Shown: one piece after another, positions 1-10,301 of the stretch
Layout: every line of letters begins with the position of its first letter
Numbering within the stretch: position 1 is the stretch's first letter
DNA from: Schizophyllum amplum
Taxonomy: Eukaryota; Basidiomycota; Agaricomycetes; Agaricales; Schizophyllaceae
Reading direction: 5' to 3'
Assembly: GCA_007026445.1 (NCBI GenBank)
Contig: VDMD01000002.1
Coordinates: forward strand, 2,480,001-2,544,000
Length of the DNA stretch: 64,000 bases
Position numbers and translations under genes: made by a program
The notes under the pieces: generated by a model
Databases searched by the model: none
What the model was told of the DNA's origin: nothing
Seen by the model: only the letters and a program-made list of their open reading frames with translations

Positions 1-1151
1 GTCCTGTTTACCAGTTTTCATGGTCTGTATACGTGCTGACATGCTGTCCTAGTCATGGCGCAAGGCACGCCCTTGAGGACCGCAGACGCACATCTGTTCG
101 GCGAGTTAGAGAGATACGTATCCCAGCTGGAAAGCGATGAGTGGGACGCGCGCACGCTGCAGAAGCTGGCGCTGATTTGCAAGGAGAGACCCGCGGCTGC
201 TAGCTCGTCCCCGCCGCTTAGTCCTCATCTGGAAGCTGCAACAAATCCGTTTGCGCCACCAGGAGCCAACAACACCGATCTGTGGCAACATGGCAGAACG
301 TTCGACAGGTTGCTGAACACGTTGCTGAAGGCCTTGACGCCGGAACGGGTGAGTGTATATGGCTCGTTCGCAAGGGAATAATAGAATCGACGCAGTATGC
401 AGACCGAAGAGGAGCTTGAGTATGGATTGATCGTCCTCTGGGAGATTCTGGAGAATCAGTGGTCGCTCCTCGAGGGGCGGGAAGGCGACATTTTTTCCGC
501 CCTCTTCCAAATGCGGTACAGCAACAAGGTCGACGTGAGTTGCAATATTTCTCCCGCTACTAAGATATTCTGACTTTGGTGAAGGTTCTGGAAGCGACAA
601 ACAGCCTACGTGATGCCCTTTGCGCACGCGTCGGGCCCGTGTACGGCATCACGACGCTGCATGCTAGTCTACGCGTCTTTCACGATGAGAAGCCGCCGCC
701 AACGGCGGACGAGGAGATCAAGGCGCAGACCTACGCGTTCGGCCTAATGGCATTGGGCAAGTTCATCCTGCGCGTGCCATCTGAGATTGCGGAGGAGGAA
801 CTGCCGCGCTTGAAGTCGACATTGATCACGGTGCGTTGCCTTGCCTCTTTCTTTCCATCCAACCCTGACTTGGTCTATTCTATCCTTTAGGGCCTCAACG
901 ACAAGTCGTCCCTCGTCGTCCGCGAGTCCGCCGCTGCGGTCATCATCGCCGCGCAGATGGTGATGCGCGACGAGGCCCACTTGTTTGCGCTTCTCGACGG
1001 GCTGGCGGATGAGAAGAAGAATCTGCTCACGTACCTGTTCGACAAGCACGGGGCGCGTGGAGCGGGTGTCAAGGGCGGAGGCATGGACAAACTGGAGAAA
1101 GAGATGAGGAGGCTCGATACGAGGACGAGCACGCCGCCCCGTCGGGCGTAG
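1..1151 (+). CDS. CLASP/Stu1-type microtubule-associated protein, C-terminal part (5' end outside window)
   Basis: Four exons are visible: about 53-348, 403-534, 587-830 and 893-1151 (stop TAG 1149-1151). The first ATG in frame is at 55, but it follows an intron acceptor (CTAG at 49-52) and an in-frame stop lies at 37-39, so the gene almost certainly continues upstream of the window. The roughly 240 visible residues are helical and ARM/HEAT-like. The end (ALGKFILRVPSEIAEEELPR, then LVVRESAAAVIIAAQ and FALLDGLADEKKNLL) reads like the last TOG repeat of CLASP/Stu1 proteins, which stabilise microtubule plus ends and the spindle. A Ser/Pro-rich stretch (AAASSSPPLSP) links the helical segments. 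Family assignment rests on motif memory, so another HEAT-repeat protein is possible. It is tail-to-tail with the rhomboid gene. Confidence 0.6.
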
Positions 1152-1517
1152 ACGTTCGTGCGTTCTTTTTTGTCTTTCCTTGTGGGTCTGTTCCGCTTCC
1201 AGGCTGTATCGTCTCGTAACTGGGTTGATGTCTTCGGTTACCTAGCATCCCCGTAATAGTGTGTATGTAAGTATGGATACCTTTTCGCTGGCTTTTTGTT
1301 CGCATGTCGTGTCGCTTCGTTCTTGCATGTTATCCTAGTAGTTACGCAAGTTCCTTACCTCCTCTTATGCTTATGATCTTTTATGTCTTGGATTACTGGC
1401 AGGGCGCTCGTGAGTCGAGACCAAAATTTGAGTGGTGAGATTTTTGTGCCGACGTCCCAGGTTTGTATGTAGCAATGAGATAGGATTGAGGCAAGCACGA
1501 CGTCTCCGCGATTGGGT
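1152..1517. other. Convergent intergenic region
   Basis: 366 bp between the stops of the CLASP-like gene (+) and the rhomboid gene (-). It holds the two 3' UTRs. I see no coding exon or repeat. Confidence 0.5.
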
Positions 1518-2817
1518 CTACAAAGCGAAGAAAAACCAGAGAATTCCAGTTACAATGCCAGACACGTGCGCTGCGGTGCCCACTCCGGGACGCTGTCGTG
1601 CAAACATGAGCTACGTATCCAACGAATGACCGTAGAGTTGAAGGACGCACGTTGTCGGCAGCCGTTCCATACACATCGTAGGCGAAAAATCCTCCGACGG
1701 CGAGCCAGGCGGGTACGGGGATGAAGCCGTAGATCATGAATGTCATTCTCGGCGCGGCGCAGGCGAGGAAACCAAGAACAGCATCGATGGCACCTGTGTT
1801 TTGTTAGTCGCAGAGGCTTGTTACGGTCTCAAATCAATATACGCACCACTCGCACCCAGGCCGCGCGCGTACCTGCCGATGTAGGACTCCCAGGCCACTG
1901 CACCTAGGGAAGATGTCACTGCGCCTAGCAGGATATCAGCTTGGTAAACGATTTGACAAGGGTGTGAAAGGACGCACCGAATAGGTAGAGCCGCATGAAA
2001 TGCCTGGCGCCGAGCATCTCTGCGACGACGCGGCCCATGAAGTAGAAGGTGAACATGTTGAACCCGATGTGGGATAGTTCAGAGTGCGAGAAGGCAGAGG
2101 TAACGAGTGTCCATCTGAAATGGGGACAATTGTGAGCGAAAGGGGGTGAATTTTTCGGGCGGGAAGGGGGGAGAGCGCGAGGGGACTACGAGAGGAGGAT
2201 GGTGGTGCGCACATTCTGCCAGCCTTGAGACTGTCAACGGAGCTGGTGAAGTGCTTGTACATGAAGGCAAGAAGCTTCGGGTCGCCGCTTTTCTGTTATT
2301 GTGATTCGCATCCAATCAGTTCCCTGGCAAGTGAGCTATGGAGGAATACACACACATAGTTGTTCGCTGCCACTTGCCATGCGCAGAACACGCCGAGGTT
2401 GGCGATGATCACAGCCCAAACAAGCTTGTTGGGGTCGAAGCGATCCCAGTCAATGAATCCTTGCCCCCGTGGCGCACCTCCGTAGTTGTGTTGGCCGGGG
2501 GTGTAGCGGGGCAAGCGGAAGGGGGAAGAGCTGGAGAAGAATCTCGGGGACGCCTGAGGGCCTTGCAGCAAACGGAGTATTTGGGAATCGCTTGGGGCGT
2601 TGCAAGTACTTCTAAGGGGAGTACCCCTTGTTCGCAGGCCGACTTGTACTGTGGCGCGGGGAAAGGACATGAAAGCTCGGCGTGCGGTGCTCGTGCTGGC
2701 TAGGACACTGCGACATGAGGAGAAAGCGGAGGTTCCAAGGAGAGTATGTGGTTGGGCAAGTCCGTTGCAAGCCAAAGTTCTGGGATGCAGTATGTGCTCC
2801 GCCAGTCGTAGAGCCAT
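1518..2817 (-). CDS. Mitochondrial rhomboid-family intramembrane serine protease (PCP1/PARL-like)
   Basis: Rhomboids cleave membrane proteins within the bilayer; the mitochondrial branch processes inner-membrane substrates such as dynamin-like GTPases. Exon 1 (2356-2817) encodes a basic, hydroxylated N-terminus starting MALRLAEHILHPRTLACNGL, a likely mitochondrial presequence, then a first hydrophobic segment (LVWAVIIANLGVFCAWQVA). Later exons give FSHSELSHIGFNMFTFYFMG, the catalytic serine in GLGASGAIDAVLGF, and, after a short intron at about 1612-1650, a final exon with the catalytic histidine in GTAAHVSGIVTGIL. Both members of the Ser-His dyad are present. The last exon ends in WFFFAL and a TAG at 1518-1520. 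An upstream in-frame ATG at 2955 would add about 46 residues; I prefer 2817 because of the presequence. About 350 residues, normal for the family. Confidence 0.88.
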
Positions 2818-3185
2818 GATGGTCAGTCGAGAGCTCGGACGCGTCCTGGATTGATCATGAGCGCTGCGCGGATCAGACGCGTCTGCGGGCCGGCAGAGCA
2901 CCGGCAAACACCGTGCGCGCGGCTTGTGCGCGGCTATGGAAGTTGAACTCTTCATTTCATACCTTGCAGCTTACAACAGCAAGGAGAGGATAGGTAGGTA
3001 GAAAGAAGCCATCCTACAGCACTAAAGAATAAATCAACATACAACTCAGGTATCGAAGGCTGGGCACAATAATTAATGACCACTGTATTGAGCATTCAAC
3101 TCGTTGCTAACGAGGAAACCAAGTCCCCGACAGCACCCATCGCCTCAGCTTTCCCCTTAGCGGTATATCAGCATCAGAGGCATGG
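2818..3185. other. Intergenic region
   Basis: 368 bp between the rhomboid start (-) and the stop of the next minus-strand gene. It serves as rhomboid promoter plus neighbour 3' UTR. I see no coding content or repeat. Confidence 0.4.
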
Positions 3186-3830
3186 CTACTCGGAAGAGTG
3201 ATTGCGCACCTCTTTACTCTCCTTTGTTACTTGAAGGTAAATGAGGAGAACGAGGAAGAACATCGCCTCGTCCGTGAAGATGCCGTGGGGCAGATTGACG
3301 CGCGCAGGCCTGTCTTTGCGGAACAGGCACGGCTTGTGCGGCTTCAACGTCGCGACAGGGTCTTCCGACGATGAAGGTAGGATCTAAAGGTGGCATTCGT
3401 CAATCAGATGATCGTCGAGACGAAAAGACTGTCAAGCGCCAAACACATACCATCCAAGAGCTCTTCTTCCATCTTGCCATATAGTTGTTTGATCGCCACT
3501 GCCATTCTGACCTCCTGTGCGTCCTCGTTAGCCTCCAGAGCATGCGTAACTGGCTGAGGAACCGACGTCACTCACTGCCGCCACATGCTGGACTTCGTCC
3601 TTAGTTTCTTGATATATAGGATATGCCGTCCCATCGATCTCGAACATATTTCTCCTCCATAGAATGGTCGCCACAGGCCCCCGCGATGTCGACGAGCTGC
3701 TCGATATCTCCGTCGTCTTCCGTCTGCCGATCCAGTTTCTGTCGGACTTGGTGGTGAAGAGGACGCTGCCATCGTCGAGGCATATGTCGGATTTAAGGAT
3801 GCTCTTGGAGAAAGTCAAGGTGCACGCCAT
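3186..3830 (-). CDS. DUF6593-like small basidiomycete protein
   Basis: No known function. The start at 3830 gives MACTLTFSKSILKSDICLDD, then RRKTTEISSSS and GPVATILWRRNMFEIDG. This alternation of an N-terminal LTFS motif, an RxTT strand and an 'A-I-W' strand followed by I-x-G resembles the DUF6593 family, which is expanded in Agaricomycetes. A second exon encodes VRMAVAIKQLYGKMEEELLD and a third encodes CLFRKDRPARVNLPHGIFTD, then a hydrophobic segment (EAMFFLVLLIYLQV), ending at a TAG at 3186-3188. The last donor/acceptor pair does not join cleanly in phase by eye: the obvious GTATGT donor leaves phase 1, while the convincing C-terminal frame needs phase 0. So one exon edge is uncertain, or a small frameshift exists. 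Likely complete at about 190 residues. Confidence 0.55.
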
Positions 3831-4481
3831 GGTGGACGATGCAAGAGGATTCGGGTCGCGCGCGATGGACGGCGTGGTATACAAACAGGTCGAGAGGAAG
3901 AGTACAATGACTAGATGGGCAGAGGAGGAAACAGGTTTGAGGTGTACATGTACGACCTGCCCCGTCGCAGGTCTCCAAAGGTCTCCGCGATTATTCAAGG
4001 AGAATCAATATCAAATGGCGCGTCAATTGAGCACTGCTTTGATGCCCACCTGATACAGTGTGTTACCTTCAGGAAGAGTTAGTAGTGGCCTGTAGTGGCT
4101 GGTGGCCAGGGTCGTTCTGCGAGCGGTGCCTCTTTGAATCGTGGGGGTACTTAGTACTAGTAGACGAAAGTCAAGTAAACCGCGTGCCTTGGCGGCCTTG
4201 GCCGCAAGTAAGTATTCGGGCCGAGCGCGTCGCCGCCACCTGGTCGCGGCACGGCGTGCGCGGCGCAGCGAGCAGGCTCTTACTAGGCGGAGAGAGGCAG
4301 GAATAAGTAAGGTTAAACTCTTCGCAGAATTTCAACCGAAGCAAAGTCCAGCTGCAGAGGTGGTTGTCGAGTACTTACAAGAGCGGCCCGAGGTGATATA
4401 CTTTCCTTTTTGGTCTAGCCCATTGTTCTTGTTTACTTCCCTCATCGTCGTTGTTCTCGCTGCTCAAGCCGGATCTCCTGA
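3831..4481. other. Divergent promoter region between the DUF6593-like gene and the METTL3 homologue
   Basis: 651 bp separating two divergent starts. It contains a short palindrome (GTACTTAGTAC, about 4148-4158) that recurs upstream of the second CRN-like gene. I see no coding exon. Confidence 0.4.
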
Positions 4482-6377
4482 ATGTCCGTGGACGATGAGC
4501 TCCGCGTGCTGGCGGCCGCTGCGCTTCAGCACCTCGTCTCTACCAAATCTGTCAACCTCCCTATCTCGTCTATGGACCTCCTCGCGCGCGTCGTCACCTT
4601 CAAGGCGCCTATTGGGCTATTCCCCCCGGGCGCGCCCCCCGTGCGCTTCCGACTAGTTGACCTGCGCAGGTTCGAGCGTATTCTTGACACGCTCTCCCGC
4701 ACGTGGGACCAGGGCTCGATCGCGCTCGCGCGCGACGGGGACGACAGCGCGCTGAGCGTCGTGGACATCACTCTGCACACGGGGGGCGGGGCGAGCGCGA
4801 CGTTCACGGCGCGCAAGCGCAAGCGCCAGGTAGACGAGGATGATGACTCTGCGGCGGGCACGGACGAGGAGGAGGCGCGCGAGGCGCAAGGCGCGGTGGT
4901 GCAGAGCCCGCTGGGCAGTCTGAGCAAGGAGATGCGCGAGGTGTACATGATCTTGCAGAAGAGCACTGCGAAGGGGCGGCTGGTTGCGGAGCAGGTGCGT
5001 CGCCCAATCCGCGCTTACGTCGTCTACTTGTTGTTCACTCATCTGCCGCCCAGTTCCGCTCCATCGACGAGAAGTTCGAGCCCATATGCTCTCACATCAC
5101 TAAGGAGGACTGCGCAAAGGCGCGTGCCGCCGCTACCGGCACCTCCAGCATTTGCGCCTGCACGCACTTCCGTCCCCTCATCCGACCACATACCGACCCG
5201 TCCCTCGGCCACTGTTCCTACCTCAACACATGCTACTCCGAGCCTACCTATGCGCAGTCACCATCCATACCTCCCTTCCCCGGCACCGCGCACAGCCATG
5301 GGATGGCGCCGCCAAATAGCCGCGTACCCACGTCGCTGCCGTCGGGGCTGGGAGCTGGAGGCCGCGGGAAGGAGAAGGCTCCGTGCCGATATCTGCATTA
5401 TGAGGTCGACTGGGACGTCGGCGATGAGCGGGAGGACCAGCAGCGCTCTGTCAGAGAGACATTGCGCAAGCGGGAAGCAGAGAAGCGGAAGAAGATGCAC
5501 AGGCTCGAGCTGGGGTTGGGGCCGAACGGGCGGAAGGATGATATGGTAAGTGTACGTTCTCTGGGTAACGCTGCACTCAATGCTGACGGATATCATGAAG
5601 CTGCCGCCCCAGTGGATAAATTGCGACCTTCGGCGCTTCGACTACACGGTACTGGGCAAGTTTCACGTTATCATGGCAGACCCGCCATGGGATATCCACA
5701 TGAGCGTAAGTGCTTATCTGCCCTCGTGAAATGACCTAACTGAGATACAGCTGCCCTACGGGACAATGACGGACGACGAGATGAAGGCGATGCCAATACC
5801 AATGCTGCAGGACGAGGGCATCCTTTTCCTCTGGGTGACTGGGAGAGCTATGGAGGTCGGCCGGGAATGTCTTCGCGTTTGGGGCTATACTCGCGTTGAT
5901 GAGATTGTCTGGATCAAGACGAACCAAGTGAATCGTCTGTCCACCTTTTCCTCGTACACACTACTCACCTTCTATCTCACTCCCTCCCTCACCTAGCTCC
6001 AGCGCCTCATCCGCACCGGTCGTACCGGCCACTGGCTTAACCACACCAAGGAGCACCTCCTCGTCGGCGTGAAGAACCCCGCGGACCCCACCCAGCCCTT
6101 CCGCCTTCCCCGTTGGACGAACCGCGGGCTCGACACGGACGTCATCGTCTCTGAGGTGCGCGAGACGAGCCGCAAGCCCGACGAGGTGTACGGGCTCATC
6201 GAGCGCATGTGCCCCGGCGGGCGCAAGGTCGAGATTTTTGGCCGGAAGCACAACGTGCGCCCGGGCTGGCTGACCCTGGGCAATCAGCTGGGGCCGGATC
6301 AGGTGTATGAGGAGGAGTTGAAGGAGAGGATACGTGCGCGATATCCAGATCGGTTGCCGGAGAGTATGGCGGTGTGA
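4482..6377 (+). CDS. IME4: N6-adenosine mRNA methyltransferase catalytic subunit (METTL3/IME4, MT-A70 family)
   Basis: Transfers methyl from S-adenosylmethionine to adenosine N6 in mRNA, normally with a METTL14-like partner in the nucleus; in yeast it promotes meiosis. Five exons (4482-4994, 5054-5545, 5601-5705, 5751-5927, 5997-6377) give about 555 residues. A basic NLS-like ARKRKRQ precedes an acidic tract. Next comes a Cys/His zinc-finger region ([34 protein letters not shown], then CRYLHYEVD) and the MT-A70 domain. Catalytic DPPW is at residues 362-365 ([13 protein letters not shown]), followed by [53 protein letters not shown] and [18 protein letters not shown]. All active-site signatures match METTL3. 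Odd: roughly 50 Ser/Pro/Gly-rich residues interrupt the second zinc finger between NTCYSE and APCRYLHYE. Confidence 0.96.
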
Positions 6378-6537
6378 GGGATTCAGACTGTCATCTGTAT
6401 GTACATTACAATTTATATATATCGTGCTGGATACTGTGCATGTATGCATTCGCTCTGCCAGGTCAAGCTCTCGCTTTATGTGATAAACCGGCCTGGGCTG
6501 GATGAACCCAAATGGTTGGATCGTCTGAACCTGTTTA

Positions 6538-9500
6538 TCAATCTGTATTATCTCCTAACTTTCGCTTGACCCCAACGTCGCCGCCCTTGCTGTAGTCCCA
6601 GCTCTTCTTATCTCGCCAGTTCTGCAAAGTGTGCTTCGGTGACATATTCTTCGTCAGACGATTCAGCAAGTCCATGTTGAGCTTGGCAAGCGGGCCATGT
6701 TTCGCGTTGTCCCAAAGTTCCTTCCCAACCTTCTTCTCCGTCAATTCAAGGTCAAAGGGATATGATGCCACGACGCGCAGGACGCCATGTTTGCCGGCAT
6801 CCGGGTGACGCCCAGGTAGCGCTTGAAGCTCCGTACGGTAGGCTTTCTGATGCTGGCTCTTTTTAGTCTGGTGATTTGTTCGTCAATTACGAGCAAGTTT
6901 GTCTGGAGTCCGGTACGCACCCCCTTCTCGGAAGAGCCTGAATGAAAATAAAGCGGTGTAACGGTTTTGACGGCGTGCGCCACATCCGCTGGAGTTTCTC
7001 TCCCTTTCGCCTGCAGAGCGCACCATATGTAGGCGTCATCTTCGCCGGCTTTCTGCAAGCGGAGCACGAAAATCAAGTCGGGGCCCATGAAGTTATCCGG
7101 GAAAAGTATGGCTTGGTAGCCTACTTCGTGACGCAGCCACGCGAGGTTCTTTTCGAAGCCATCTGAATTGAAACCGAAGGCGAACGAGGGACGGCGAAGT
7201 CGGTCGTGCTCGTATTCAGCGATGTCGACTGCAGACGAGCCACCGTCGGGCTTGAACATGCCGACGAGGGTGGCATCCCAGTCCGCGAACGAAGGCGTCG
7301 AGCTGCCCGTAAAGTCGAAGATGTCGGATAGTTTTCGCCCCTTGGAGAAGACGAAGTCTACGAGGACCAGCGCGAGATACTCCTCAAACCCGTTGTGCTT
7401 GGGGTCCGTTATCTGCACATTGTGCGCGACTTGCGAGTAGGTGGATTCAAACACCGGCGCATTCTGAGGCATGCGATACTTCTGCCGGTCGAACCACCGC
7501 AAGAGGGTGAGGAGGATAAGAGGTTCGTCGACCACAGCTTGTCCATCACTGTTGAACCAAGCAATACCCTGTTGAACGAATTGAGCCTCGTCGTTTCCTA
7601 TGCTGCCGGCAGGCGGCATTGCCGACCGTATCATAACGTTGACCACTATTCTGAGAAGAGTGGCCATCTTGCCGCTATCTATGATCAGAAGTCAGTAGGT
7701 GCGCAAGAAGTTAGACACTGCGACGAACAATATTTGTGCAGATACTCTATGTCCCATGGGTATCTCCTTCCACTCACGTGCACGGACATCGACTGGACGG
7801 CAAACGCTGCAGAGTCGGATGGAGAGAATCCGTGTGCGAGATCTACTTCATCGCCATCGGCATTCAAGATGTGGGGACTTGGTGTGCTGCCAGTGAACTT
7901 CGGAGGCTCACTGAACTTGAAAATATACCTGTTCAAAACAACGTGAGGATTCTGGTATCCGTTGGTCATCAGCTGTGCCATATAATTGGCGACGAGGCGC
8001 GGTCTGTGGTGCATTCAGCAGATGATAGTACACTTGCTAGTTTGGGCATAAACCTACCTCCCGCGCAGCCAAGTTACTATCCGTCGCATCAAGCGCTTGC
8101 CCTCGTGGCCGTCCGCATAACTAGGAGGAAGGTATCGTCGGGCGTATTTCTCGATGTACTGGACGTCGTCGAAAACACCCATCGCGTGCAGTATGTCTGC
8201 CTGGGCGCTCTCCTTCTGAAATGCGGATGCGAAGGAATCATCTGCCACCTCCGGTGCCACGGCATTGCCGGCGCAGACAAAGTAGAATCTATTGTGATGG
8301 GCGAGAACTTTGCTCCAAGAGCAGAGGATCTCGCGGAACACCGGCCGTGCTTTTGTATCATCCTTGCAGCGAAACGCGCGCGGCCACTTATACGCGGCGT
8401 ACTGCGCTTCGTCCAGGACGAGGTAACGTCTTTCATATGTGCGGGTAGTAGAATGGGCGAGTAGTGCCTGCACTTCGTGCAGTGTGTCCGCAATCAAGGA
8501 AGAGACATACTGCTGGCGGAGGGGATGCAAGCGGCGCGACAGCAATGCAAAGGGATCGGTGGTGTCGTTGACAAGGTAGGACGGTTTGAGCTGGACGAGC
8601 AGCCAAGCCTTCTTGCAATCTCGCCAGTACTGCTCCGCGTCAAATCCTTGCTGAGAGTTGAGCTGGCGAAAGCATTCGCGAGATACAGTCAAGAAGCACT
8701 TGAAGAGCAGGAGACGAGCAAGGAGAACCGTAGAGAGATAGAATTTGGCGACGGCACGGTTCATCGATAACGGCGCATGCGGAGGTAGTGGTCCCTTTGC
8801 GCCAGCGTGCGCATCGTGACGGTTGTGTGGCGGGGATGGTGTCTGACGCGGGGGGCTTGCAGGAAAATCCTCTGTCTGTTGAGACTGGGCGGACTCCTCG
8901 TCGAATATTTCCTGCGCAAAAGTGAGGCCATCACGCGAGAGGCCGTCCGGCAGGTAATCATCGATGGCTTCGCTCATGTCCGCAGAGCCGAGTGCGCTGG
9001 AGCTCCGGTCGCCGGCCTTCGTTGCTACAAAATAGAGGCCCCAGTAGCGACACAAACCTTCTAGCAAAAGCCGAGTTTTACCCGCGCCGGACGTGTTGAC
9101 CAGTATGCTGTCACAAGCAAGATGATTAACTCACTGCGGTGCCGCGGATGGGTAGCCACTCACCGATCGTGCTTGAAGACCTCCTGTATACGACTCTCCA
9201 GAGATGGGTCGATTTTATCCATTTGGCCAAGCTCATGAAGTAAAAGGCTTGGTCGTTCGAGAACGACTGGAATCTTCAGATCTTCGATAAAGGACCGAAA
9301 TTGCTGCGGCATACGGCTGTTGACATCGGGCAGCCAGACGTCGTCAAGATGGTTTTGTATAATGTCGTAGGGGCGCATGCGAGCAGCAATTTGTTGGATG
9401 AAAGGATCAATTTCTTCAGACATGACAGCTTTGTCGGCTTGCAAGGTACCTAGTTAGCGGAATGGAGGCTTCTTATCAGCGTATAATGGAAGCACCTTTC

Positions 9501-9838
9501 ATCCACCGTTCTGTGTTCAGAGCTTTCACTACTCTGTTTTCAGCATACACTGATAGCGATGAAAGGTCAAACTACGCACTGAGCTCCCTGGTTTGCGTGA
9601 AGTCTTCCGAGCGCCAATCGGATATCAACTGCGATATCAGATTCTCCTGCTTGGGATCCTTGGCTATCGCCTCGCAGTCCTCAAACGTGATGGTCTCAAC
9701 GCCAGGGACTGCACGGTAGGCCGAGTGAAGAAGACCCGCGCAAGCAGGTAGGCTGTCCCGCAGGTTGAGCGCTGGATTGTACCTCCGAGACAGCTCGGTA
9801 TCCTTCGCCTTCAGCTCGTTCTCCGAATTAGTTGACAT
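6538..9838 (-). CDS. Crinkler (CRN)-like P-loop NTPase with C-terminal PD-(D/E)XK nuclease domain (paralogue A)
   Basis: A multi-exon protein of roughly 900 residues starting MSTNSENELKAKDTELSRRY. An N-terminal helical region is followed by a P-loop NTPase: Walker A in LVNTSGAGKTRLLLEGLCRY (about 9055-9100) and Walker B in RRYLVLDEAQYA. A sensor-like strand (FYFVCAGN) and the conserved KRLMRRIVTWLRGR come next. A middle helical domain includes AVVDEPLILLTLLRWF. The C-terminal module has GPDLIFVLRL and, 22 residues after the Asp, QAK in IWCALQAKGR. This D-x21-QxK arrangement fits a PD-(D/E)XK nuclease core. The order NTPase then restriction-type nuclease is that of CRN/CR effector proteins, known to be expanded in fungi. 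The last exon, joined in phase 0 across an intron at about 6893-6946, is Lys-rich and ends VGVKRKLGDNTD at 6538-6540. Role is inferred only: a secreted or intracellular effector, or an element-derived self/non-self protein. Confidence 0.72.
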
Positions 9839-10301
9839 TCTCCTGGGATTTGTGTCGCGATCGTTTCTGGCTGTAAGATGGAGTGACAGGACGAGGAAGG
9901 ACGTGTGCGTGTTACTAGTACTACGGTTACCTTGTGTTGCTCAGGTCACATGCCTGTTCACCGGACTTGTTTTTCCTCCGATGTGACATGGATACCTACT
10001 TATGGATACAGAGGGATACAGTAACGGCCCAACGGGATACTTACTTACTCACTGCGGTTGCAATGGCATTGATGGCATGGCTGGCGCTGCAGTCTTGCCG
10101 CTGCAGAAACAAATTCACGCCGGAGCCCGGATCAGATAAAGTCGGCTGTAACGGCCCATATCAGGCCGAACTCCGTGCCACTGTCTTTTGGCCACCACGG
10201 TTGTAAGTACTTAGTACTTACAGGCAGCGCAGGCGCACTACCCGATCGCCACGCTGCACAGGTCGTGTGACTGAGACAAGCTTCTACTCAACCTCGATTC
10301 A
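9839..10301. promoter_or_regulatory. Shared divergent promoter of the two CRN-like paralogues
   Basis: 463 bp between two head-to-head starts. It contains a perfect 9-bp inverted repeat with a 1-bp centre at 10203-10221 (arms GTAAGTACT and AGTACTTAC), 81 bp upstream of the plus-strand ATG. No clear TATA box. Regulatory function is inferred from position only. Confidence 0.35.
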
